A stretch of DNA of 64,000 bases from Rhodospirillales bacterium BBD 1991-14 (lineage in GTDB: Bacteria > Pseudomonadota > Alphaproteobacteria > Kiloniellales > Kiloniellaceae): positions 62,001-126,000 of the forward strand of contig LYSY01000003.1 of the NCBI GenBank assembly GCA_001657395.1. Reading direction: 5' to 3'. Within the stretch, counting starts at the first letter, position 1; each line of letters begins with the position of its first letter. Positions 39,569 through 49,069 of the stretch are shown piece after piece. The position numbers and the translations under genes were made by a program. The notes beneath the pieces are model-generated. The model saw only the letters and a list, made by a program, of their open reading frames with translations, was not told the origin of the DNA and did not search any database.

Positions 39569-40945
39569 ATGCCTGATTCGACCCGTGAGCTGCCCGCGGA
39601 GGCAGCGGATTTCCTGGCCCGCCACCCCGACACCGTGGCGCTGGACTGCATCCTGGCCGACCTTTCCGGCGTCGTCCGGGGCAAGCGCTATCCCATCACC
39701 GAGATCGGCAAGATCCTGCAGTCCGGCTTCGCCATTCCCGGGTCGGTCTTCATGCTGGACAGCCAGGGCGAGAGCCACGACCCGGACGGGCTCGGTTTCT
39801 CAGACGGCGATCCGGACTGCCTGGTGAAGGTCATTCCCGGCAGCCTGAAGCCGGTGCCCTGGACCGAGCGTCCGCTGGCCCAGGCCATGATCACCCTTGA
39901 GACGGAAGACGGCGCGCCCTTCTACTACGAACCGCGCAACGTGCTGGCGCGGGTTCTCGAGCGTCTGGCCGAGCTGGATCTGCGCCCGGTGGTGGCCTTC
40001 GAGCTGGAGTTCTACCTGATCGACCGCGAGCGCCTGCCCGACGGGGCGCCGCAGCCGCCGCGTTCGCCGGCGACCGGCCGCCGCGAGGCCGGCACCCAGG
40101 TCTACGGCATCAGCGCGCTGGACGCCTACTCGGGCTTCCTCGACGACGTGACCCGCGCCTGCGCCGCCCAGGACGTGCCGAGCGGCGCCATCACCGCGGA
40201 GTACGCCGCCGGCCAGTTCGAGATCAATCTGCAGCACATCGACAATCCGCTGCTGGCCGCCGATCACTGCGTGCTCTTCAAGCGCATCGTGAAAGGCGTG
40301 GCCCAGAGCCACGGCCTGCAGGCCAGTTTCATGGCCAAGCCCTATGCCGAGCGCGCCGGCAGCGGCCTGCACATGCACGTCAGCCTGCTGGACCCTGCCG
40401 GGCGCAACGTGTTCGACGGCGGCTCAGCGCCGGCCAGCGAAACCCTGCTGCAGGCGATCGGCGGCACCCTGGATCTGCTGCCGGAGGCCATGGCGGTGCT
40501 GGCGCCCAACGTGAACTCCTACCGGCGTTTCCAGCCCGACATCTTCGTACCGACCCAGCGCTCCTGGGGCTTCGAGAACCGCTCCGTCGCGCTGCGTGTC
40601 CCGACCGGAAAGGGCGCCGCCCGGCGCATCGAACACCGCCTGGCCGGCGCCGATGCCAACCCCTATCTGGCGCTGGCCACCCTCCTGGCCGGCCTGCACC
40701 ACGGCATCACCGGCAAGGTCGATCCAGGCCCGGCCTGGGAGGGCAACGCCTCGGCCGGCTACGACGCCGGCCTGCCCTTCCGCCCGAAGCGCGCCCTGGA
40801 AAAGCTGACCGAGGACTGCCGCCTAGCCGACTACCTCGGCGCTGATTACCTGCGGGCCTACCGCGCCTGCAAGGAACAGGAGCTGGAGCTTTTCGAGACG
40901 GAGATCAGTCCCCTGGAATACCGCTGGTTCCTGCAGGCCGACTGA
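39569..40945 (+). CDS. Glutamine synthetase family protein (gamma-glutamylputrescine synthetase-like)
   Basis: VVAFELEFYLID, GSGLHMHVSLLDPAGRNVF, FVPTQRSWGFENRSVALRVPTGKGAARRIEHRLAGADANPYL. Confidence 0.93.
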   Translation: MPDSTRELPAEAADFLARHPDTVALDCILADLSGVVRGKRYPITEIGKILQSGFAIPGSVFMLDSQGESHDPDGLGFSDGDPDCLVKVIPGSLKPVPWTERPLAQAMITLETEDGAPFYYEPRNVLARVLERLAELDLRPVVAFELEFYLIDRERLPDGAPQPPRSPATGRREAGTQVYGISALDAYSGFLDDVTRACAAQDVPSGAITAEYAAGQFEINLQHIDNPLLAADHCVLFKRIVKGVAQSHGLQASFMAKPYAERAGSGLHMHVSLLDPAGRNVFDGGSAPASETLLQAIGGTLDLLPEAMAVLAPNVNSYRRFQPDIFVPTQRSWGFENRSVALRVPTGKGAARRIEHRLAGADANPYLALATLLAGLHHGITGKVDPGPAWEGNASAGYDAGLPFRPKRALEKLTEDCRLADYLGADYLRAYRACKEQELELFETEISPLEYRWFLQAD

Positions 40946-40989
40946 GCATATCCACTTCGTCTGAATCCACCCGCTACTGGGCCCACCCG

Positions 40990-41643
40990 CTACTGGGGCA
41001 GAGAAATCGAAGGCTCGAAGAGGCCGGGGTCCAGAGTCTGCCGGCGGATGTTGCGGCGCTCGATCTGCAGCGTCTCGCGAAAACCGTCGACCAGGATTTC
41101 GCCTTCCGCCTTCATGACGATGCCGTCCGCCGTCACCCAGAGATCGAGGACGACGGGCTCCCGCTCCTCAGCGCCTTCACCAGTGGGCCGGCGGACAGCC
41201 TGGAAGTGGCCGACCGTCTCACCCTCGATTTCCGCTTCGGCAAGCTTGCGGATCTCAAAGGTTCTGAGTTCGCCGATGGGCGGCAGGAGCGCCGCCTCCG
41301 CATAGGGCATCTCGAAGAGCTGGCCGCTTTGCAGGAACATCATGTAGGCCCGGTTCCGGTCGGGACGGAGGATGGTCACCTGAATCAGCTCGTCAACGGT
41401 GAACTCCTGACGCTCCCAGCTTCCCCGGTGCAGGGTCTTCATCTCCAGGCTGTCGCCGCCGGCATAGGTGACGAGTGTCTCGGCGGTGTAGGACGCCCGG
41501 GGCGCCGGCAGAAGGCCGGCCTGTCCTGCGTCCTGGGCCCTTGCGTCCTGGGACCCTGCGGCGAGCGGCAGAGCGCAGAGGAACGCCAGGAAGAAAAGCG
41601 GGCAGACGCGCCGCAGGCTGGTTGAAATGGTCAAAAGAATCAT
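40990..41643 (-). CDS. Exported hypothetical protein (outer-membrane lipoprotein-sorting/DUF4412-like)
   Basis: Signal peptide; YTAETLVTYAGGDSLEMKTLHRGSWERQEFTVDELIQVTILRPDRNRAYMM. Family tentative. Confidence 0.65.
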   Translation of the reverse strand: MILLTISTSLRRVCPLFFLAFLCALPLAAGSQDARAQDAGQAGLLPAPRASYTAETLVTYAGGDSLEMKTLHRGSWERQEFTVDELIQVTILRPDRNRAYMMFLQSGQLFEMPYAEAALLPPIGELRTFEIRKLAEAEIEGETVGHFQAVRRPTGEGAEEREPVVLDLWVTADGIVMKAEGEILVDGFRETLQIERRNIRRQTLDPGLFEPSISLPQ

Positions 41644-41770
41644 TGCCTTGAAGGCTAAGGCCGTCGGCGGGCAATGTCTATGTTCCCTGCAGAGGCTTTT
41701 CGCCACCCGGGGCTTGCAACGCCCCCGCTAAATGTCATCTCCTAGAAGAGCCCCGCCCCCAAGAGGACCC

Positions 41771-42928
41771 ATGCCGGACGGAAACGACGCCCTTGCCGTA
41801 CAGGTGATCAGCCGCATCGCGGAGGTCCCGGCCGCCGACTGGGACGCCTGCGCCGGCGACAACCCCTTCGTCAGCCACGCCTTTCTGAACGCCCTGGAAG
41901 AGAGCGGATCGGCGACCGGGGAAACCGGCTGGCAGCCGCAGCACCTGGTGCTGCCCAACCCGGCGGGGGGCCTCTACGGCTGCGTGCCGCTTTACCTGAA
42001 GTCCCATTCCTACGGCGAGTACATCTTCGACTGGAACTGGGCCGACGCCTACGAGCGTGCCGGGGGCCGCTACTATCCGAAGCTTCAGTGCTCGGTTCCC
42101 TTTACCCCGGCGACCGGACCGCGGCTTCTGGTGCATCCGGACGCGCCCTGGGAAGAGATCATGACCGGGCTCACCGCGGCGATGATCGAACTGGCGCGGC
42201 GGCACCGCGTCTCTTCCCTGCATGTCACCTTCGCGCCGCGCGAGCAGTACGACCACCTGGGCGCGCTCGGCCTGCTGCAACGGCTGTCCGTGCAGTACCA
42301 CTGGCAGAACCGGGACTACGCCGACTTCGACGCCTTCCTCGCTGAACTCAGCTCACGCAAACGCAAGGCGATCAAGAAGGAGCGGCGCAAGGTGGCGGAG
42401 AGCGGTATCGAACTGCGCGCCCTGACCGGTGCCGAGATCGAAGCGCGCCACTGGGATGCCTTCTTCGGCTTCTACATGGCCACGGCCGACCGTAAGTGGG
42501 GCCAGCCTTACCTGACGCGAGAGTTCTTTCACCAGATCGGCCGCGACCTCGGCGACAAGGTGGTGCTGATCGTCGCCGAGTATGAGGGCGAATTGGTGGC
42601 GGGCGCCCTGAACCTGCGCAGCGACACTGCCCTGTTCGGGCGCAACTGGGGCTGCCTCAGCCGCTTCAAGTTCCTGCACTTCGAGACCTGCTACTACCAG
42701 GCCATCGACTATGCCATCCGCCACGGCCTCACCTGGGTCGAGGCCGGCGCCCAGGGCGAGCACAAGATCCAGCGCGGCTACCTGCCGACCGCCACCTACA
42801 GCGCCCACTGGATCGGCGATCCCGGTTTCCGCGACGCCGTCGAGCACTTCCTGGAGCGCGAGCGCGACGCGATGAGCCAGGAGATCGCCTTCCTCGGCCG
42901 CCACAGCCCTTTCAAGGCCTGCGACTGA
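41771..42928 (+). CDS. FemAB-like/GNAT N-acyltransferase (DUF482 'peptidogalycan biosynthesis' type)
   Basis: SHAFLNALEESGSATGETGWQPQHLVL, KRKAIKKERRKVAESGIELRALTGAEI, WVEAGAQGEHKIQRGYLPTATYSAHWI. Confidence 0.9.
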   Translation: MPDGNDALAVQVISRIAEVPAADWDACAGDNPFVSHAFLNALEESGSATGETGWQPQHLVLPNPAGGLYGCVPLYLKSHSYGEYIFDWNWADAYERAGGRYYPKLQCSVPFTPATGPRLLVHPDAPWEEIMTGLTAAMIELARRHRVSSLHVTFAPREQYDHLGALGLLQRLSVQYHWQNRDYADFDAFLAELSSRKRKAIKKERRKVAESGIELRALTGAEIEARHWDAFFGFYMATADRKWGQPYLTREFFHQIGRDLGDKVVLIVAEYEGELVAGALNLRSDTALFGRNWGCLSRFKFLHFETCYYQAIDYAIRHGLTWVEAGAQGEHKIQRGYLPTATYSAHWIGDPGFRDAVEHFLERERDAMSQEIAFLGRHSPFKACD

Positions 42929-42986
42929 CTGCCTTTTCCGCCGGTCTGCGGCCCCTTTCAGCCTGCCGGATCGCGTTGCAGTCAAA

Positions 42987-43000
42987 TTGACCTAGCGCAA
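42987..43000. promoter_or_regulatory. FNR/FixK-like box upstream of CBS gene
   Basis: TTGACCTAGCGCAA fits the relaxed TTG(A/C)-N6-(T/G)CAA pattern. Confidence 0.55.
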
Positions 43001-43124
43001 GGGCATTCTCCCGGCGGCAGGGGATCATGACGCTTTGTTGACAGGACCTGACCCGGTGACGCTCAAGGGGGGCGCCGGGGAGCGGCGGCCCGCCGCCACA
43101 GAAGAACCAGGCAGGGAGTTTCCG

Positions 43125-43541
43125 ATGAACGTCAAGATCGCCGACCTTATGGCCAAGCGTGTTCTGAGCGCGCAGCCGCACCACAGCCTCGACCACGTGC
43201 GCGGGATGATGGAGCGCAACCGCATTCACGCCGTGCCCATCGTCGGCCCGCAGGGCGAGGCCCTGGGCATCGTCACCACCGCGGATGCGGCGCGCAAGGT
43301 GAAGGGGGAGTCGCCGGTCAAGCGTATCATGTCGGACCATGTCTACTGCGTGCCCGCCTACAACGACGTCAGCGCCGCCGCCCGCATCATGCGCAAGCAC
43401 AAGATCCACCACGTGGTGGTGACCCACGAAAAGGCGGTGGTCGGGATCATCTCCTCGTTTGATCTGCTGAAGCTGGTCGAAGGCCACCGCTTCACGATGA
43501 AGCAGGCCCCCGCGCCGGCGAAAAAGCGCAGCCGCCGCTGA
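43125..43541 (+). CDS. CBS domain-containing protein
   Basis: Two CBS repeats: KIADLMAKRVLSAQPHHSLDHVRGMMERNRIHAVPIVGPQGEALGIVTTADA and VKRIMSDHVYCVPAYNDVSAAARIMRKHKIHHVVVTHEKAVVGIISSFDLLK. Confidence 0.93.
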   Translation: MNVKIADLMAKRVLSAQPHHSLDHVRGMMERNRIHAVPIVGPQGEALGIVTTADAARKVKGESPVKRIMSDHVYCVPAYNDVSAAARIMRKHKIHHVVVTHEKAVVGIISSFDLLKLVEGHRFTMKQAPAPAKKRSRR

Positions 43542-43556
43542 CGCCGGCATCGGGCG

Positions 43557-45107
43557 ATGAACACCGGGACCCCGCAGCCAAGCGAAGCGCCGCCGGGCAG
43601 CGGCGCGGAGCGGGATGCCTTCAGGCTGTTGCAGGCGCGCCTGCCGGAGATGTTCCGCAGGGTCTTTGCCCACGACGAGGCGCCGCGCAGCGTCGTTGTC
43701 TTGCCGAGCTTCAGCCTCGATGCGGACGTCATGGCAAAGATCACCGGTGTCGAGCACTACGAGGAGCGCATGCTCTGCCTGCTGTTGCTGCTGCGGCTGC
43801 CGCGCACGCGGGTGATCTTCCTGTCCAGCACGCCGATGCCGGAGTCCGTGGTGGACTACTACCTGCATCTGCTGCCGGGCGTTCCCGTGCGCCATGCCCG
43901 CCAGCGCCTGACCCTGCTGTCCTGCCACGACAACACGCCGCGGCCGCTGAGCGCGAAAATCCTGGAGCGCCCGCGCCTGATGGAGCGCATCCTGGATGCC
44001 ATCCCGGACCGCGCGGCCGCCCACATGACCTGCTTCAATGTCTCCGAATCGGAACGCAATCTGGCGCTCAGGCTCGGCATTCCGATCTACGGCTGCGATC
44101 CCGAACTCCTGCCGCTGGGCTCGAAGAGCGGCGCCCGGCGCCTGTTCCGCGAGGCCGGCATCGCAATTCCGGAGGGCTTCGAAGACCTGGCCGACGCAGA
44201 GGAACTGGCCGAGGCGCTCGCCGCGTTAAAGGCCAAGAAGCCGGACCTCCGCCGTGCCGTCGTGAAGCTGAACGAGGGTTTCTCCGGTGAAGGCAACGCC
44301 ATTTTCAGTTTCGAGGACGCGCCCTCAGGCCCAGCGCTGGCACCCTGGGTGCGCGAGCATCTGAGGGGCCTGCGCTTCGAGGCGGCCGGAATGACCTGGG
44401 ACCTCTACAAATCCAAGGTGCGGGAGATGCAGGCCATTGTGGAAGCCTTCATCGAAGGGCCCGCCAAGCGCTCCCCCTCGGCGCAGTTCCGCGTCGATCC
44501 GACCGGGGGGCTGGAGGTCATCTCGACCCACGACCAGGTACTCGGCGGCTCCGCCCAGCAGATCTTCCTCGGCTGCCGTTTTCCGGCGGACGAGGCCTAC
44601 CGCCTGGCAATCCAGGAAGAGGGCCTGAAAGCCGCCCGGCTGCTGCGCGACCGCGGGGTCATCGGCCGCTTCGGCGTCGACTTCATCTCGGTGCCGGAGG
44701 CCGGGGGCTGGCGCCACTACGCCATCGAGGTGAACCTGCGCAAGGGCGGCACCACCCACCCCTACCTGATGCTGCAGTTCCTGACCGACGGACACTACGA
44801 TCCCGCCAGTGGCCTCTACCTGGCGCCGGGCGGCCGGCCCTGCTTCTACTGCGCCTCGGACAACATCGAGGACGAGCGCTACCGCGGGCTCACGCCCGAC
44901 GACCTGATCGACATCGCGGTGCTGAACGGCCTCCACTTCCACGCCGCCACCCAGGAAGGGGTGGTCTTCCACATGTTCGGCACCCTCTCCCAGTTCGGCA
45001 AGTTCGGCATGGCCTGCCTCGGCGGCACGCCGGAGCGGGCCCGCGCGCTCTACGACGAGGCCCTCGCCGTCCTCGACCGCGCAGTTCAGCAAACGGAGGC
45101 AGGCTGA
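43557..45107 (+). CDS. ATP-grasp protein, peptide ligase PGM1-related
   Basis: RRAVVKLNEGFSGEGNAIF, FGVDFISVPEAGGWRHYAIEVNLRKGGTTHPYL (ATP-grasp core), PGM1_C-like GVVFHMFGTLSQFGKFGMACLGGTPERARALYDE. Confidence 0.8.
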   Translation: MNTGTPQPSEAPPGSGAERDAFRLLQARLPEMFRRVFAHDEAPRSVVVLPSFSLDADVMAKITGVEHYEERMLCLLLLLRLPRTRVIFLSSTPMPESVVDYYLHLLPGVPVRHARQRLTLLSCHDNTPRPLSAKILERPRLMERILDAIPDRAAAHMTCFNVSESERNLALRLGIPIYGCDPELLPLGSKSGARRLFREAGIAIPEGFEDLADAEELAEALAALKAKKPDLRRAVVKLNEGFSGEGNAIFSFEDAPSGPALAPWVREHLRGLRFEAAGMTWDLYKSKVREMQAIVEAFIEGPAKRSPSAQFRVDPTGGLEVISTHDQVLGGSAQQIFLGCRFPADEAYRLAIQEEGLKAARLLRDRGVIGRFGVDFISVPEAGGWRHYAIEVNLRKGGTTHPYLMLQFLTDGHYDPASGLYLAPGGRPCFYCASDNIEDERYRGLTPDDLIDIAVLNGLHFHAATQEGVVFHMFGTLSQFGKFGMACLGGTPERARALYDEALAVLDRAVQQTEAG

Positions 45108-45149
45108 CCGGCGGCGGGCCGAAATGACTTCAGTCAGTACGCCTCTGGT

Positions 45150-45674
45150 TCATCGCGCCAGATCGGGATGGGCCTCAAGGAAGCGGCGGTTTAGCTGCTC
45201 TATGGCTTGCAAGATGCGATGTTCCGCGCTTCTGTCCGTGACGAGCGGATCAAACTCTTCGCCCACCTCCGGCCTTGGGAGATCCGCAACCAGTTCGCAC
45301 ATCTGACCGAAATGGTCGGGATAAGACGCCTTCCATACGTCCAGCTCCTGAAGACCCTCAAGGTCGCTGAGGTCAACCGTCAGAGCCTGCATCAGCGTTT
45401 GCCCGAGATCGCTGTCCGGAGAACAGCCCACGTACGTTACGAGGGCCTCGAGGTACTCCATGTCCTGTGCGTTGGACAGATCGCAAACACGACGGTAGAG
45501 AACCGGAATCAGAGCGTACTCGATTCCAAAAGCACGCTGCGACAGTTCCACTGAAGACTTGGTGGCATGCCCGGAAGATGCAGCTTCATAGCAGTGCTCG
45601 TATTCAGCGAAGGCCGGCGTCACCGCTGCAACGCCGAACATAACGATGAGCGGGGAGACGAAACGCCGGATCAT
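45150..45674 (-). CDS. Exported hypothetical protein in a lower-GC patch
   Basis: Signal peptide MIRRFVSPLIVMFGVAAVTPAFA; no recognised family. Confidence 0.6.
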   Translation of the reverse strand: MIRRFVSPLIVMFGVAAVTPAFAEYEHCYEAASSGHATKSSVELSQRAFGIEYALIPVLYRRVCDLSNAQDMEYLEALVTYVGCSPDSDLGQTLMQALTVDLSDLEGLQELDVWKASYPDHFGQMCELVADLPRPEVGEEFDPLVTDRSAEHRILQAIEQLNRRFLEAHPDLAR

Positions 45675-45804
45675 CTGCGCACCATTGAGTGTAGCCCGAT
45701 ACAAACCGCTCAACGACCAAGCTTTAATTTTGTTGATTTGATGGCTCGCCGCAGCCTATGCCGGCATCGATAGTAGGAGCGAGGGCGTTCTGCAAAAAAG
45801 CAGC

Positions 45805-45833
45805 GGGCCCGGCGCCGTCAGGCGGCCGGGCCC
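45805..45833 (-). terminator. Terminator downstream of clpA
   Basis: On the minus strand GGGCCCGG...CCGGGCCC followed by GCTGCTTTTTTGC. Confidence 0.85.
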
Positions 45834-45858
45834 TGTTCTTTGCCGGATCTCGAAGGAC

Positions 45859-48228
45859 TTAGTCGGCCAGCACTTTCTCCGACTTGGCGCTGTTGCCGCC
45901 CTTGGGCCCCTTGCGGCCGCCACGGCCGCCGCCGCTGCCTCTGCCGCCGGAGCCCTTCTTGCCTTTGCTCGGTGCGCCTTCCGGGTAGCTGAACGTCGGA
46001 ATGCCGTCTTCGATGTCGACGCGCACCACGCCGCCCTTGGAGAGCTTGCCGAACAGCAGTTCCTCGGCCAGCGGCTTCTTGATCTGGTCTTGGATCACCC
46101 GGCCCAGCGGGCGGGCGCCGAACTGCTTGTCGTAACCCTTCTTGGCCAGCCACTCCCGCGCCGCATCGCTGAGTTCGATGGTGACCTGGCGGTCGGCCAA
46201 CTGGGCTTCGAGTTGGATGACGAACTTGTCGACGACCCGGGCGACGATCTCCGGCTTCAGGTTGTCGAAGGGAATGATGGCATCCAGGCGGTTGCGGAAT
46301 TCCGGCGTGAAGAGCTTCTTGATCGCTTCCTCGCCGTCCTCGGTGCGCAGGTCGCGGCCGAAGCCGATAGCCTGCTTGGCCATATCGGCCGCACCAGCAT
46401 TGGTCGTCATGATCAGGATGACGTTGCGGAAGTCGACCGTCTTGCCGTTGTGGTCGGTCATCTTCCCGTAGTCCATGACCTGCAGCAGAATATTGAAGAG
46501 GTCCGGATGGGCTTTTTCGATCTCGTCCAGCAGCAGCACGCTATGCGGATGCTGGTCGATGGCGTCGGTCAGCAGGCCGCCCTGATCGAAGCCGACATAG
46601 CCCGGGGGCGCTCCGATCAGACGCGAGACCGAGTGCCGCTCCATGTACTCCGACATGTCGAAGCGGGTCAGCTCGATGCCCAGGGAGTGGGCGAGCTGGC
46701 GCGCCACCTCGGTCTTGCCGACACCGGTGGGACCGGAGAAGAGATAGCTGCCGATGGGCTTCTCCGGTTCCCGCAGGCCGGCGCGGGCCAGCTTGATCGC
46801 CGCCGAGAGCGCGGTGATGGCCTGATCCTGACCGAAGACCATGGTCTTCAGGTCGCGCTCCAGGTTCTTCAGCGCCGTGCGGTCGTCCTTGGAGACCGAT
46901 TTCGGCGGGATCCGAGCGATCTTGGCCACCACGGCCTCGACATCCTTCACGCCGACCGATTTCTTGCGCTTGGACTCGGGCAGCAGCATCTGCGAGGCGC
47001 CGACCTCGTCGATCACGTCGATGGCCTTGTCCGGCAGCTTGCGGTCACCGATGTAGCGGGCGGAGAGCTCCACCGCCGTGCGGATCGCCTCGTTGGTGAA
47101 GCGCACGTTGTGGTGATCCTCGTAGTAGGGCTTCAGGCCGCGCAGGATCTTCACCGCATCCTCGATCGAGGGCTCGGTGATGTCGATCTTCTGGAAGCGG
47201 CGCACCAGGGCGCGGTCCTTTTCGAAGTAGCTGCGGTACTCCTTGTAGGTGGTGGAGCCGATGCAGCGCAGCAGCCCGCTCTGCAGGGCCGGCTTCAGCA
47301 GGTTGGAGGCATCCATGGCGCCGCCGGAGGTGGCCCCGGCGCCGATCACCGTGTGGATCTCGTCGATGAAGAGGATGGCGTGCTCCTGGGCCTCAATCTC
47401 CGAAACCACGGCCTTGAGGCGCTCCTCGAAGTCGCCGCGGTAGCGGGTCCCGGCCAGCAGCGCCCCCATGTCGAGGGCGAAGATCGTGGCGTCATTCAGC
47501 ACGTCGGGCACCTCGCCGGCGACGATGCGGCGGGCCAGGCCCTCGGCGATGGCGGTCTTGCCGACCCCGGGATCGCCGACGTAGAGCGGATTGTTCTTGG
47601 TCCGTCGGCAGAGCACCTGGATCGTGCGGTCGATCTCCTCGCTGCGGCCGATCAGCGGGTCGATTCGCCCGTCGCGGGCCTTGCGGTTGAGGTCGACGCA
47701 GTAGGCGTCCAGGGCCTCGCGCCCCTTGCGCACCACCTTTTCCGAGTCCGTGTCCTCGTCGGCGCCCTCGACCGTGCGGCTCTCCTCGTGCCCCTTGGCC
47801 TTGGCGATTCCGTGGCTGATGTAGTTCACCGCGTCCAGGCGGCTCATCTCCTGTTCCTGGAGGTAGTAGACCGCGTGGCTCTCGCGCTCGGAGAACATGG
47901 CCACCAGGACGTTGGCGCCGGTCACCTCCTCGCGCCCGGAGGACTGGACGTGGATCGCCGCACGCTGCAGGACCCGCTGGAAACCGGCCGTCGGCTTGGC
48001 GTCGCCCAGCTGCGCCGTGATCAGGCTGGACAGCTCGTTGTCGATGTAGTCGAGGATTTCGGCGCGCAGCCGCTCCAAATCGACGCTGCAGGCCCGTAGG
48101 ACCGCCATGGCATCCGGATCGTCGATCAGCGCGAGCAGCAAGTGCTCCAGCGTTGCATATTCATGGCGCCTCTCGTTGGCGCCGGCCAAAGCACGATGGA
48201 GCGTCTGCTCTAAATTCGCCGATAGCAT
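45859..48228 (-). CDS. clpA: ATP-dependent Clp protease ATP-binding subunit ClpA
   Basis: Clp N domain, two AAA modules ([32 protein letters not shown]), adjacent to clpS. Confidence 0.97.
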   Translation of the reverse strand: MLSANLEQTLHRALAGANERRHEYATLEHLLLALIDDPDAMAVLRACSVDLERLRAEILDYIDNELSSLITAQLGDAKPTAGFQRVLQRAAIHVQSSGREEVTGANVLVAMFSERESHAVYYLQEQEMSRLDAVNYISHGIAKAKGHEESRTVEGADEDTDSEKVVRKGREALDAYCVDLNRKARDGRIDPLIGRSEEIDRTIQVLCRRTKNNPLYVGDPGVGKTAIAEGLARRIVAGEVPDVLNDATIFALDMGALLAGTRYRGDFEERLKAVVSEIEAQEHAILFIDEIHTVIGAGATSGGAMDASNLLKPALQSGLLRCIGSTTYKEYRSYFEKDRALVRRFQKIDITEPSIEDAVKILRGLKPYYEDHHNVRFTNEAIRTAVELSARYIGDRKLPDKAIDVIDEVGASQMLLPESKRKKSVGVKDVEAVVAKIARIPPKSVSKDDRTALKNLERDLKTMVFGQDQAITALSAAIKLARAGLREPEKPIGSYLFSGPTGVGKTEVARQLAHSLGIELTRFDMSEYMERHSVSRLIGAPPGYVGFDQGGLLTDAIDQHPHSVLLLDEIEKAHPDLFNILLQVMDYGKMTDHNGKTVDFRNVILIMTTNAGAADMAKQAIGFGRDLRTEDGEEAIKKLFTPEFRNRLDAIIPFDNLKPEIVARVVDKFVIQLEAQLADRQVTIELSDAAREWLAKKGYDKQFGARPLGRVIQDQIKKPLAEELLFGKLSKGGVVRVDIEDGIPTFSYPEGAPSKGKKGSGGRGSGGGRGGRKGPKGGNSAKSEKVLAD

Positions 48229-48235
48229 CCGGGCC

Positions 48236-48559
48236 TTATTCCTTTTCTAGGGTGCACTGGAGAGGGTGCTGATGTTGACGGGCATAGTCTATCACCTGGG
48301 TCACTTTTGTCTCGGCTACCTCGTAGGTAAAAACGCCGCAGACCCCGACGCCACGCTGGTGGACGTGAAGCATGATGCGGGTCGCCTCCTCGCGGTTCTT
48401 GGCGAAGAACTGCTCAAGGACATGCACGACGAACTCCATCGGAGTGTAGTCGTCGTTCAGCATCAGCACCTTGTACATGGAGGGCTTTTTCGTCTTGGGC
48501 TTGGTCTTGACGATTATGCCCGTCGAGGTGCCACCACCGCTTCGTTTGTCTTCACTCAT
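48236..48559 (-). CDS. clpS: ATP-dependent Clp protease adaptor ClpS
   Basis: [58 protein letters not shown]. Confidence 0.97.
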   Translation of the reverse strand: MSEDKRSGGGTSTGIIVKTKPKTKKPSMYKVLMLNDDYTPMEFVVHVLEQFFAKNREEATRIMLHVHQRGVGVCGVFTYEVAETKVTQVIDYARQHQHPLQCTLEKE

Positions 48560-48942
48560 AATCCAACACTACGCATCTATACGCTCTGTCCGTCCCCACC
48601 ATCATATTGGTTCAATCTGGCATCGGAAAAGACCCAAGAGACTTACCGCCAGCTTAACGCGAAGGTTTCTCTTCCGGGTTAACTCCGTGCCGATAGCCGT
48701 CGGCACGCATTCGTCTGAGAGAACGGCGGGCCCGGTCGTCATGGCCGCGCCAGACCAAGGAGAGCGAGAAGCGCCGGAGTCGCCGCCCTAAACACCTTGA
48801 AGAGTATGCCACGCCCGCACAGGGGGCCGAAGCCGGCAAGCCGAAATAGGCATTTATTCTTGTATATCAGTGGCCCCGGCAAAGGCCGGCAACAATGCTG
48901 TGCAGGCAGCGAGACATGGGTCCGGATGGGGCTGAAAACAAG

Positions 48943-48968
48943 GGGGCCCGGCGCAACCGCCGGGCCCC
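48943..48968 (-). terminator. Terminator-like hairpin downstream of the phasin gene
   Basis: GGGGCCCGGCG-CAAC-CGCCGGGCCCC, 11-bp perfect stem. Confidence 0.8.
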
Positions 48969-48988
48969 TGAAACTCTCCCCTGACATT

Positions 48989-49053
48989 CTCTGCGGGGCG
49001 CCGGTCAAACGGCACCCGAGGCTCTGCGGGGCGCCGTCAAACGGCGCCCGAGG
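48989..49053. repeat. Tandem duplicated hairpin element (33 + 32 bp) in phasin 3' region
   Basis: ctctgcggggcgccGgtcaaacggcAcccgagg / ctctgcggggcgccgtcaaacggcGcccgagg; copy 2 folds as GGGCGCCGT-CAA-ACGGCGCCC. Confidence 0.93.
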
Positions 49054-49069
49054 CGATGGACAAGGCCGG

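Noticed and set aside
46090-48099. 669-aa plus-strand ORF
   Set aside because: Antisense shadow of clpA.
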